DNA of 5,659 bases from Desulfobacula sp. (lineage in GTDB: Bacteria; Desulfobacterota; Desulfobacteria; Desulfobacterales; Desulfobacteraceae): the NCBI GenBank assembly GCA_023139225.1, contig JAGLNZ010000550.1, forward strand, positions 1-5,659, read 5' to 3'. The notes beneath the pieces were generated by a model, which made no database searches, was not told the DNA's origin, and saw only the letters and a list, made by a program, of their open reading frames with translations. Numbering within the stretch: the stretch's first letter is position 1; the number at the start of each line of letters is the position of its first letter. Made by a program: the position numbers and the translations under genes. This document shows positions 1-4,640 of the stretch, piece after piece.

Positions 1-129
1 AAAAGTTCAAACATTTTAACAGGTTCAAAATTATCTCCTTATATTGCAAAAATATCCAAAGCCATGACGGTTTTTGTTTCCAAAAATAATAGAAGTGATT
101 TTTTAAAACAACTGAAAGGAATTCTTTAA
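1..129 (+). CDS. C-terminal end of an unidentified protein (5' truncated by window edge)
   Basis: Frame 1 is open from the first base to a TAA stop at 127-129 and encodes a 42-residue tail rich in Lys, Ser and Ile, ending in LKQLKGIL. The stop lies only 4 nt before the TTG start of mazG on the same strand, the tight spacing expected of an operon, and this is the main reason to call it a gene end. The tail is basic, has no transmembrane segment and shows no motif I recognise, so I assign no function. It could instead be a chance open frame, since 43 codons is short, but the lack of any other feature here and the close junction with mazG favour a real gene. Confidence 0.55.
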   Translation, partial: KSSNILTGSKLSPYIAKISKAMTVFVSKNNRSDFLKQLKGIL

Positions 130-133
130 AATT

Positions 134-919
134 TTGGAAACAATCGACAGACTGTTTGATATTATCCGGACATTAAGAAGTGAAAACGGGTGTGCCTGGG
201 ATAAACAACAGACACCCCAAACCATGTGGGAATGCCTTGCCCAGGAAGTATATGAACTCCAGGAGGCCATAGCTAACCAGGACCTTCAAAATATCTGTGA
301 GGAGCTGGGCGACGTCCTGTTTCAGCTTGTTTTTATTTTACAGATTTTTCAGGAAAGAGAAGAATTCACCCTTTCAGATGTGGTTAGCCGTGTATCCAAA
401 AAAATGATTCGTCGTCATCCCCATGTATACGAAGATGCCAGGCAGTTAACTCAAAAAGAGTTGAACCTTCAGTGGGAAACAATCAAAGCCCTGGAAAAAA
501 AGGAAAACGGACAGAAAAGAGTATCTGTGCTTGATTCTGTTCCTAAAGGGATGCCATCATTACTTCGGGCGTTAAAAGTATCAAAGTGTGTCGTAAATGA
601 AGGCTTTGATTGGAATAATATTCATGAAGTACTGGATACGGTCAAAGATGAAATCAATGAATTTGAAGCAGCCTTAAAATCCGGGAATCAAAACGAGATG
701 ATCATGGAATTTGGTGATATTTTGTTTACCCTTGTCAATGTGGCAAGATTTGCAAAATTTCATCCGGAAACAGCGCTTGCCGCTTCCACTGCCAAGTTTG
801 AAGGCAGATTCAGGTTGATGGAAAATCAATTGAAGGCAAAACGCCTTAAGCTTAAAGACCTTTCAAGGGATCAAAAAGATGTGCTTTGGGAAGAGGCAAA
901 ACAATCCTATGAAAGATAA
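134..919 (+). CDS. mazG: MazG, nucleoside triphosphate pyrophosphohydrolase
   Basis: MazG hydrolyses (d)NTPs to the monophosphate and pyrophosphate in the cytoplasm, removing aberrant nucleotides and, in E. coli, affecting (p)ppGpp metabolism. The 261-residue product is close to the 263 residues of E. coli MazG and has two tandem all-alpha MazG domains. The N-terminal domain carries NGCAWDKQQT (18-27), QEVYE (37-41), EELGD (56-60) and RRHPHVY (93-99). The C-terminal domain carries DEINEFE (172-178), EFGD (192-195) and FEGRFR (222-227); the E/E/E/D residues bind Mg2+. The TTG start at 134 is chosen because METIDRL aligns with the E. coli N-terminus (MNQIDRL) and no in-frame ATG occurs before residue 31. 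A weak ribosome site, AAAGGA at 115-120, lies 13 nt upstream. In the first ExxxE motif the usual leading Glu is Gln37; in E. coli the C-terminal domain is the catalytic one, so activity is probably kept. The 3' end overlaps the convergent gene by 13 bp. Confidence 0.95.
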   Translation: METIDRLFDIIRTLRSENGCAWDKQQTPQTMWECLAQEVYELQEAIANQDLQNICEELGDVLFQLVFILQIFQEREEFTLSDVVSRVSKKMIRRHPHVYEDARQLTQKELNLQWETIKALEKKENGQKRVSVLDSVPKGMPSLLRALKVSKCVVNEGFDWNNIHEVLDTVKDEINEFEAALKSGNQNEMIMEFGDILFTLVNVARFAKFHPETALAASTAKFEGRFRLMENQLKAKRLKLKDLSRDQKDVLWEEAKQSYER

Positions 920-1365
920 TCTCCCCTTTGAAATTTAAGGTACTCTGTTTGTGCTGTAACAATCGTATGGGTTGCAATCTTTTTTAAGTTTGCATCCGCA
1001 TCTGTCAGGTTCTGTGTCTCTTCCAGCAGACTGCCGGCATTATTCTTTATTTCTTCTAAAACCTTGGCAATACTTCTTAATGAAATGTTTGGGTTTTCAA
1101 GCTTTAAAGAGTATGAATCAAGCATTTTTAGAAGTTTGTCGGTTTTTCCTGAAACAAGATCGGATGAATTAATAATATTCAGATCTTTAGAAGCAATTTC
1201 CCCTAGGGCAGTTGTTGGCAAATTTTGCATTTCATGCACCTGTGTTTTATCAAGGGCTTTGCTGAGAGCATTCTCAAAGGCATCTGTCTTTTGGCTTTTT
1301 AAATCCTTGGTATTTGAAGCCGTAAACGATTGAGCAGATTCATTGATTTGGTTTATATCGGCCAT
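907..1365 (-). CDS. Unknown 152-residue protein, probably flagellum-associated
   Basis: I do not recognise a named family. The 152-residue protein has no signal peptide, membrane segment or cysteine. Residues 1-50 are polar and rich in Ser, Thr, Asn and Gln, and look disordered, with a short FENALSKALDK helix-like stretch at 30-40. Residues 74-150 look helical and end in TAQTEYLKFQRGDYLS. A disordered N-terminus followed by a helical C-terminus resembles small flagellar export substrates or rod/hook accessory proteins, but this is only a resemblance. The start is supported by AAGGAGG (1371-1377) 5 nt upstream of ATG. It lies 168 nt downstream of flgM on the same strand and has its own sigma-54-type promoter at 1408-1422, which together suggest a place in the flagellar regulon. 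Its stop lies inside the end of convergent mazG. Confidence 0.75.
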   Translation of the reverse strand: MADINQINESAQSFTASNTKDLKSQKTDAFENALSKALDKTQVHEMQNLPTTALGEIASKDLNIINSSDLVSGKTDKLLKMLDSYSLKLENPNISLRSIAKVLEEIKNNAGSLLEETQNLTDADANLKKIATHTIVTAQTEYLKFQRGDYLS

Positions 1366-1407
1366 AGTTGCCTCCTTTTTACTTAAGATACACTAATTAT
1401 GTAGTAA

Positions 1408-1422
1408 GCAAAAGGTATGCCA
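1408..1422 (-). promoter_or_regulatory. Sigma-54 (RpoN) -24/-12 promoter for the 152-residue gene
   Basis: Read on the - strand, the bases are CTGGCATACCTTTTGCTT (1423-1406). The GG of the -24 element (1421-1420) and the GC of the -12 element (1409-1408) are separated by exactly 10 nt, the strict RpoN spacing, and the flanks match the consensus YTGGCAC-N5-TTGCW except for T in place of the C after TGGCA. Transcription should start near 1396, about 30 nt before the ATG at 1365. RpoN drives middle flagellar genes in many bacteria, including deltaproteobacteria, so this is consistent with the neighbouring flgM. It depends on an enhancer-binding activator not encoded here. Confidence 0.7.
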
Positions 1423-1430
1423 GGGCAAAT

Positions 1431-1458
1431 ATGCTTTTTATGCATACAAAAATGCTTT
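1431..1458. repeat. Two ATGCTTT direct repeats flanking an ATGCAT palindrome
   Basis: ATGCTTT occurs at 1431-1437 and again at 1452-1458. The repeats are 21 bp apart start to start, about two helical turns, with the palindrome ATGCAT at 1440-1445 between them. They lie just upstream of the sigma-54 promoter (about -35 to -62 relative to the inferred start), so they could be activator-binding sites. RpoN enhancers usually lie farther upstream, and short AT-rich repeats arise easily by chance, so confidence is low. Confidence 0.25.
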
Positions 1459-1533
1459 AAAATCAAACGGGTTGCGTTTCTGTCGATAGAATAATATTTA
1501 AGAAAAGAAAAAAATGCCGGGAAAATATTTCTG

Positions 1534-1836
1534 TTAACCGATTTCATTCATGAGGTAACCTGCCATTTTTTCAGCAACGGTTTGGGCATTAATATTGTAT
1601 TGATTGTTTTCAACCTGCAGCTTGATATCTGCCACATATTTTTTCCTGTCTACAGATTCAGTGTCCATTGCTGTTGATATTTTCTGGAGATCTTTGGTGC
1701 GGCCGGAAAGATTAATGCTGTCAGTTAATGTATCATCATCAGTTTTCTGTGACTTTAGATTCTGAGTGGCTGCATTGTTTGCCTGGTTGGCATATGTCTG
1801 ATTGACGTAATTGGGAGTAGAGTTTGATATTTTCAT
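1534..1836 (-). CDS. flgM: FlgM, anti-sigma-28 factor (negative regulator of flagellin synthesis)
   Basis: FlgM binds the flagellar sigma factor FliA (sigma-28) and holds late flagellar genes off until the hook-basal body is complete, when FlgM is exported through the flagellar secretion channel. The product has 100 residues, the usual size. Its first 40 residues are disordered and rich in Asn, Gln and Thr, as expected of the export part. The C-terminal half has the family pattern: DSINLSGRTKDLQKI (39-53), then DRKKYVADIKLQVENNQY (63-80), then AQTVAEKMAGYL (84-95), matching the sigma-binding helices. An AGGAGG site (1845-1850) lies 8 nt before the ATG and overlaps the stop codon of the preceding FlgM-associated gene, so the two are probably translationally linked. 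The likely promoter is the sigma-28 site at 2299-2326, giving FlgM feedback on its own synthesis. No convincing terminator follows the gene. Confidence 0.92.
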   Translation of the reverse strand: MKISNSTPNYVNQTYANQANNAATQNLKSQKTDDDTLTDSINLSGRTKDLQKISTAMDTESVDRKKYVADIKLQVENNQYNINAQTVAEKMAGYLMNEIG

Positions 1837-1849
1837 GATGTAAGCCTCC

Positions 1850-2275
1850 TTATAACTCCATATTGCTGTCCGCGACTTTCCTGGCCAATTCTGTCATTCG
1901 ATTAACAATAAATTTTGAATCTTCAACAGACAAGGTATGGGTCGCTTTTTGATTATTTTCATCAATCACAGTATAGGTGAATTGATTTTTATCTTTTGTA
2001 AAATTGATTTTTTTGCCTAACTCTTTTTCAATCTGGCTGGTGATTATTTCTTCATTTTTTTCTTTGGGCCCTTCGGTAATAATCCTGTCTACGATACTCG
2101 CAGCAACTTTATCAATAATGGCCTTCCGTTTTCCTTCAGAGGAGATGGTCACGTTGTCGGCAGAAACCTTGTTGGCCGTGCCGAATTTGTTGCCTTTGCT
2201 CAGTATTTTGCCCTGACTCAACTGTCGTGAGTAGACCTTCAGGACATTCTGTATTTGATATGACGGTATTTGCAT
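1850..2275 (-). CDS. FlgM-associated protein resembling the DVU0524 family
   Basis: The 141-residue protein begins with MQIPSYQIQNVLKVYSRQLS (1-20), followed by a polar linker with NKVSADNVTISSEGKRKAII (35-54), a helical stretch to about residue 88, a basic strand-rich part (FTYTVIDENNQKATHTL, 99-115) and a final helix ending in ARKVADSNMEL. Small proteins with this N-terminus are found beside flgM in sulfate-reducing deltaproteobacteria and are annotated as DVU0524-family FlgM-associated proteins. I assign it from memory of that family and from synteny, not from a search. Its molecular role is unknown; a part in FlgM export, stability or sigma-28 control would fit. It has no signal peptide, membrane segment or cysteine. 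AAGGAG (2284-2289) lies 8 nt before the ATG. It is the first gene after the sigma-28 promoter and is separated from flgM by only 13 nt. Confidence 0.8.
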   Translation of the reverse strand: MQIPSYQIQNVLKVYSRQLSQGKILSKGNKFGTANKVSADNVTISSEGKRKAIIDKVAASIVDRIITEGPKEKNEEIITSQIEKELGKKINFTKDKNQFTYTVIDENNQKATHTLSVEDSKFIVNRMTELARKVADSNMEL

Positions 2276-2292
2276 TTAATTTTCTCCTTAAA

Positions 2293-2312
2293 CTTAAGTT
2301 ATCGGTCTTAAG
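2293..2312. repeat. Paired CTTAAG hexamer palindromes
   Basis: CTTAAG occurs at 2293-2298 and 2307-2312, with an 8-nt spacer that lies mostly within the sigma-28 -10 element. Each copy is itself a perfect palindrome, and as a pair they form an inverted repeat that could fold, but no U-tract follows on the - strand, so it is not a terminator. The pair may bind a regulator around the -10 element and start site, or may be chance in an AT-rich spacer. Confidence 0.3.
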
Positions 2313-2326
2313 AAAATTAAACTTTA
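2299..2326 (-). promoter_or_regulatory. Sigma-28 (FliA) promoter for the FlgM operon
   Basis: Read on the - strand, TAAAGTTT (2326-2319) matches all 8 bases of the FliA -35 consensus, and ACCGATAA (2306-2299) matches 7 of 8 bases of the -10 consensus GCCGATAA. The two are separated by 12 nt, one more than the usual 11. Transcription should start near 2293, a few bases before the ribosome site at 2284-2289, giving a very short leader. A sigma-28 promoter driving flgM is known in other bacteria and would close a feedback loop here. The extra base of spacing is the main doubt. Confidence 0.7.
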
Positions 2327-2335
2327 GCTTTTTTT

Positions 2336-3625
2336 TTAATCATCAAAATTTCCACCAGGGCCCTTGTCAGCAGTAATCTTGGAAGCTTTTTCCAATATTT
2401 TATCTTTTGTCCAGTCTTTTTGGGATTCAATCTTTTCAGCCTTGAAACCCGGGTCATGGGATTTGTTTTTTAAGATTTCATCAATCACTATTTGGGCTGT
2501 ATCTGCAGTGTTAAACACATTGGTTAACAAACCAAATACGAATTCTTCGACATCTTTTGCCATCCTGTCCCGGATTTCTTTTGGCTGGACCAGCAATTTA
2601 CTTTCAAAGGGAAGGTTCAGCTTTTTAAAGTTGCCGCCTTTTAGATCATTTGCTTTGGCATATGTCAGCATTTGAGCCCACATGTCTTCTGAAACGCCTC
2701 GGTCTTTTTGTTTGATGAAATTACCATTGTCAAGAATGGCGTTTCCATAATCATTGACTTTCAGACCCCAGGAGATCATTTGCAGGGCAGTTGCCACATT
2801 TGCTTTGGTTGTCCTGGTCTCAGAGGCTATCTTGCGAAGCCTTTGAGAGTTGTTGCCGGAGGTGCCGTGCTGTGCACCGGAAATTTTATATTTTGAAAGG
2901 GTTTCGTGGATAAAAGCCGTCAACTCAACATTGATGCCCGTATCGCTGGCCTCAATGCCATGGGTTGTACCATTATTTAATGCAATCCAGTTGGGGAAAA
3001 TATTATGAGCATTAAGCCCCTGGATGAGGAAGAGTGCTTCTTCATCTGTTGAGAGCCCTAATTTACCTTTTATTTCACCCACTTCTGTTTCAAGGCCTGC
3101 CCAGTCAGGAATATAGGGGCATAATTCAAGATTTGCCAGAAGATTCTGGTCATCTGGCATATGGGAGGCATCAACGGCAATGGAAGTAATACCCGCATCA
3201 AACAACGACACAATTTCAGTTTTTGCAGGTTCGATATCCTCAGGCGTTTTAATGCCGAAATGATCTGCATGGATAGCAACGGGAACCATAATGCCAAGCT
3301 CATTCATGATGGCATCAGTCAATCTTGCAATATTCCACAAATTCACCGCACAATAGGCACTGGTGCCTCCTTCGGATCTGGCTATTTCAATAATAATTGC
3401 GGCATTTGCCCGTTGAGCTGCTGCAAGAGCACCCCGGATTACAAAAGAGTTTCGCCCGTTGGCGGCAATGGTCATGCAGTTCTTTTTGAGTAACATGGCC
3501 TGATCAATATATTTACCACTGACAAGAAGTGCTTTGGAGTTAGGAAAAAGTTTTTTTATATTAGGGGGTCTGCCAAGGTCAAGTGCGGTCTCAAAGTCTG
3601 ATGAGTAATTTAAAGATTTTTTCAT
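2336..3625 (-). CDS. Class II (zinc-dependent) fructose-bisphosphate aldolase family protein, long form
   Basis: Class II aldolases reversibly cleave fructose 1,6-bisphosphate (or related ketose phosphates) into dihydroxyacetone phosphate and an aldehyde, using a bound divalent metal. The metal and catalytic set is visible: HADH at 119-122 (Asp121 catalytic, His122 a metal ligand), LETEVG at 178-183, THG with His222, and QHGTSGN with His253, equivalent to E. coli D109/H110, E174, H226 and H264. SHMP at 155-157 and NNGTTHG also fit the TIM-barrel core. The phosphate-binding region differs: E. coli NIDTDTQ is replaced by NDYGNAI (291-297), so the exact substrate is uncertain. At 429 residues it is longer than the usual 280-360, with an extra C-terminal part that is charged and helical, ending in GPGGNFDD. 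GGAGGG lies 4 nt before the ATG. It sits upstream of the flagellar genes with no terminator between, and its promoter region carries a FadR-like operator, suggesting control with fatty-acid use and a gluconeogenic role. Confidence 0.85.
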   Translation of the reverse strand: MKKSLNYSSDFETALDLGRPPNIKKLFPNSKALLVSGKYIDQAMLLKKNCMTIAANGRNSFVIRGALAAAQRANAAIIIEIARSEGGTSAYCAVNLWNIARLTDAIMNELGIMVPVAIHADHFGIKTPEDIEPAKTEIVSLFDAGITSIAVDASHMPDDQNLLANLELCPYIPDWAGLETEVGEIKGKLGLSTDEEALFLIQGLNAHNIFPNWIALNNGTTHGIEASDTGINVELTAFIHETLSKYKISGAQHGTSGNNSQRLRKIASETRTTKANVATALQMISWGLKVNDYGNAILDNGNFIKQKDRGVSEDMWAQMLTYAKANDLKGGNFKKLNLPFESKLLVQPKEIRDRMAKDVEEFVFGLLTNVFNTADTAQIVIDEILKNKSHDPGFKAEKIESQKDWTKDKILEKASKITADKGPGGNFDD

Positions 3626-3687
3626 ATTACCCTCCCTGATTTTTTTAGTTAGTTTAAAAAAATATAAATTATTTTTTGCATGAAATC

Positions 3688-3693
3688 ATTATA
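3688..3693 (-). promoter_or_regulatory. Candidate -10 box of the aldolase promoter
   Basis: The - strand reads TATAAT, a perfect sigma-70-type -10, 62 nt before the aldolase ATG. At 17-nt spacing the -35 would fall at 3711-3716, where no good TTGACA match exists and where the FadR-like palindrome at 3713-3730 begins. A weak -35 overlapped by an operator would suit a regulated promoter. In such AT-rich DNA a TATAAT match alone is weak evidence. Confidence 0.4.
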
Positions 3694-3712
3694 AAATCAA
3701 GAAATATCGAAT

Positions 3713-3730
3713 AATGAATTTGTATTCATG
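3713..3730. promoter_or_regulatory. FadR-like operator, aldolase-proximal
   Basis: The sequence AATGAAT-TTGT-ATTCATG is an inverted repeat with 6 of 7 arm positions paired and a 4-nt spacer. It shares arms and spacer length with the palindrome before the TetR gene. It overlaps the expected -35 position of the aldolase promoter, so binding by the neighbouring TetR protein would be expected to repress the aldolase gene. The assignment to this regulator is inferred from repetition of the motif. Confidence 0.6.
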
Positions 3731-3733
3731 GCA

Positions 3734-3746
3734 ATTTGCTGCAAAT
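3734..3746. repeat. Short perfect inverted repeat ATTTGC-T-GCAAAT
   Basis: Two 6-nt arms are perfectly paired around a single T, immediately downstream on the + strand of the operator-like palindrome at 3713-3730. It could be a binding site for a second regulator of the aldolase promoter. It is short and does not recur in the window, so its function is unknown. Confidence 0.3.
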
Positions 3747-3851
3747 AAAATAGAACTGCTTTTTATATAAAAAACATTGTTTATTTATAACTATCTGTAA
3801 AATAAGAAAAAATTAAATCGATAAATAAAATTACTAATAATTATTAACTAC

Positions 3852-3880
3852 TTGACATTTATTAAAATCTTTTGTTAGAT
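3852..3880 (+). promoter_or_regulatory. Sigma-70-type promoter of the TetR regulator gene
   Basis: TTGACA (3852-3857) is a perfect -35 box. With 17-nt spacing the -10 is TTAGAT (3875-3880), a moderate match preceded by TG at 3873-3874. Transcription should start near 3887, inside the palindrome at 3881-3898, so a bound repressor would block initiation. Confidence 0.6.
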
Positions 3881-3898
3881 AATGAATCTTTATTCATT
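3881..3898. promoter_or_regulatory. FadR-like operator at the TetR gene start site
   Basis: AATGAAT-CTTT-ATTCATT is a perfect inverted repeat with 7-nt arms and a 4-nt spacer. It directly follows the -10 box and covers the likely start site, the classic position for TetR-family autorepression. The TGAAT/ATTCA half-sites recall the Bacillus subtilis FadR site, which has the same words but different spacing. It is the strongest of the three related sites in this window. Confidence 0.75.
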
Positions 3899-3924
3899 TA
3901 TATTTTAGGAAGGGTGATACAAGT

Positions 3925-4506
3925 TTGCAGAAAAATAAATCGGAAAAATATGATAAAATATTAAACAGCGCCGGTGCCGTGTTCGCAGAATATGGATTTT
4001 ACAAGGCAACCATATCACAAATAGCATCACAGGCAGGTGTGGCTGATGGTACATTATATTTATATTTTAAAAATAAAGACGACATTCTCTACCAGTTTAT
4101 CAGTTTTAAAACCAATGCCGTATTTAAAGAAATGCATGCTGCTGTCAATAAGGGGCAAAATGCCGAAGAAAAGTTGCGGCATTTAATACGGTGCCATCTT
4201 ACGCAATTTCAAAATGATAAAAATATGGCAATTATTTTTCAGTCGGAAGTAAGATACTTAAGAGATATTGAGTCTCAAATCAAAGATATATCAAAAATGT
4301 ATCTGGATCTTTTGTCTGATATTATCGAGCAGGGGCAGATTGAAGGAACCATGCGCCAGGATCTTTTTGTCGGTCTCGTTAAACGGTTTATTCTAGGCGC
4401 TGTGGAAGGTGTTATCAGTACATGGGTGTCTGCCGAAGGCAGATATGACCTGGTTTCAATGGCCGATCCGTTAGTAGATCTTTATCTGTCAGGCGTCAAA
4501 GGATAA
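3925..4506 (+). CDS. TetR-family regulator, FadR (YsiA)-like, of fatty-acid degradation
   Basis: The protein probably represses beta-oxidation genes and is released by long-chain acyl-CoA, as for Bacillus FadR. The 193 residues match the family length. The N-terminal helix-turn-helix domain spans about 8-55: ILNSAGAVFAEYGFYKATIS, then QIASQAGVADGTLYLYFKNKDDIL, where AGVADGTLYLYFKNK is nearly identical to B. subtilis FadR as I recall it. The C-terminal ligand domain keeps FadR-like features such as MAIIFQSEVR (101-110) and STWVSAEGRYDLV (165-177). The start is TTG, with AGGAAGGG (3907-3914) 10 nt upstream and no in-frame ATG before residue 70. It is transcribed divergently from the aldolase and in the same direction as the membrane Fe-S oxidoreductase 134 nt downstream. 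Related palindromes lie before all three genes, so it likely controls itself and both neighbours. Confidence 0.88.
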   Translation: MQKNKSEKYDKILNSAGAVFAEYGFYKATISQIASQAGVADGTLYLYFKNKDDILYQFISFKTNAVFKEMHAAVNKGQNAEEKLRHLIRCHLTQFQNDKNMAIIFQSEVRYLRDIESQIKDISKMYLDLLSDIIEQGQIEGTMRQDLFVGLVKRFILGAVEGVISTWVSAEGRYDLVSMADPLVDLYLSGVKG

Positions 4507-4559
4507 TAAATACCATATAATGTTTGAATGATATTATTTTGTTAAATGCGGCTTTTTAC

Positions 4560-4587
4560 TTGACGAGTTCTTTCATGTTTATTAAAG
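4560..4587 (+). promoter_or_regulatory. Candidate promoter of the Fe-S oxidoreductase gene
   Basis: TTGACG (4560-4565) matches 5 of 6 bases of the -35 consensus. The -10 is less clear: TTAAAG (4582-4587) lies at 16-nt spacing but matches poorly. The layout, with CTTGAC followed some 30 nt later by an operator-like palindrome, copies the arrangement before the TetR gene, which is the main support. Confidence 0.35.
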
Positions 4588-4590
4588 CTT

Positions 4591-4608
4591 TTTGAGTTTG
4601 TATTCATA
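4591..4608. promoter_or_regulatory. FadR-like operator before the Fe-S oxidoreductase gene
   Basis: TTTGAGT-TTGT-ATTCATA is a degenerate copy of the palindrome. Its right half is nearly perfect and shares TTTGTATTCAT with the aldolase-proximal site, while the left half keeps TGA and T. It lies 32 nt before the ATG and downstream of a -35-like box, so binding would block transcription of the operon. Confidence 0.5.
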
Positions 4609-4640
4609 AGTTAAAGAAATATTTGTGGAGGTAAAGAAGT

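Larger units (their letters stand above)
3626..3924. other. Divergent AT-rich control region between the aldolase and TetR genes
   Basis: This 299-nt spacer separates divergently transcribed genes and holds no credible ORF. It contains the two operator-like palindromes, a -10 box for the aldolase and a promoter for the TetR gene, all listed separately. It also holds a 14-bp A/T-only perfect palindrome at 3760-3773. The stretch from about 3775 to 3850 is almost purely A and T and may act as curved DNA or as an UP-like element for the TetR promoter; I see no specific site in it. Confidence 0.7.

Noticed and set aside
1214..1228. Second sigma-54-like TGGCAAATTTTGC sequence
   Set aside because: The GG-GC spacing is only 8 nt, and it lies inside the coding region of the 152-residue gene.
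1064..1333. Open frame of 89 codons on the + strand opposite the 152-residue gene
   Set aside because: It lies wholly antisense to a gene with a strong ribosome site and promoter, and its product is a low-quality Phe/Ser-rich sequence with no family features. The same holds for 972-1172.
1458..1489. Sigma-28-like TAAA and GTCGATAG on the + strand
   Set aside because: The spacing is about 20 nt instead of 15, and it points away from any downstream + strand gene.
1496..1533. Possible terminator after flgM
   Set aside because: The - strand has a T-rich run after CCCGGC, but I could find no stable stem before it.
2004..2216. Open frame of 70 codons on the + strand inside the FlgM-associated gene
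   Set aside because: The hydrophobic product is the antisense of a Lys/Glu-rich coding sequence, which commonly gives false membrane-like ORFs.
2364..3493. Open frames on both strands within the aldolase gene (2364-2675, 2708-2896, 3161-3493 on +; 3070-3303 on -)
   Set aside because: All overlap the clearly recognised aldolase reading frame and have no credible ribosome site or family resemblance.
3729..3742. Sigma-54-like TGGC...GC sequence on the + strand
   Set aside because: GG and GC are 9 nt apart rather than the required 10, and no + strand gene begins within a suitable distance.
4523..4540. Further FadR-like site containing TGAATGA after the TetR gene
   Set aside because: Only the left arm is present; the right side does not pair with it.
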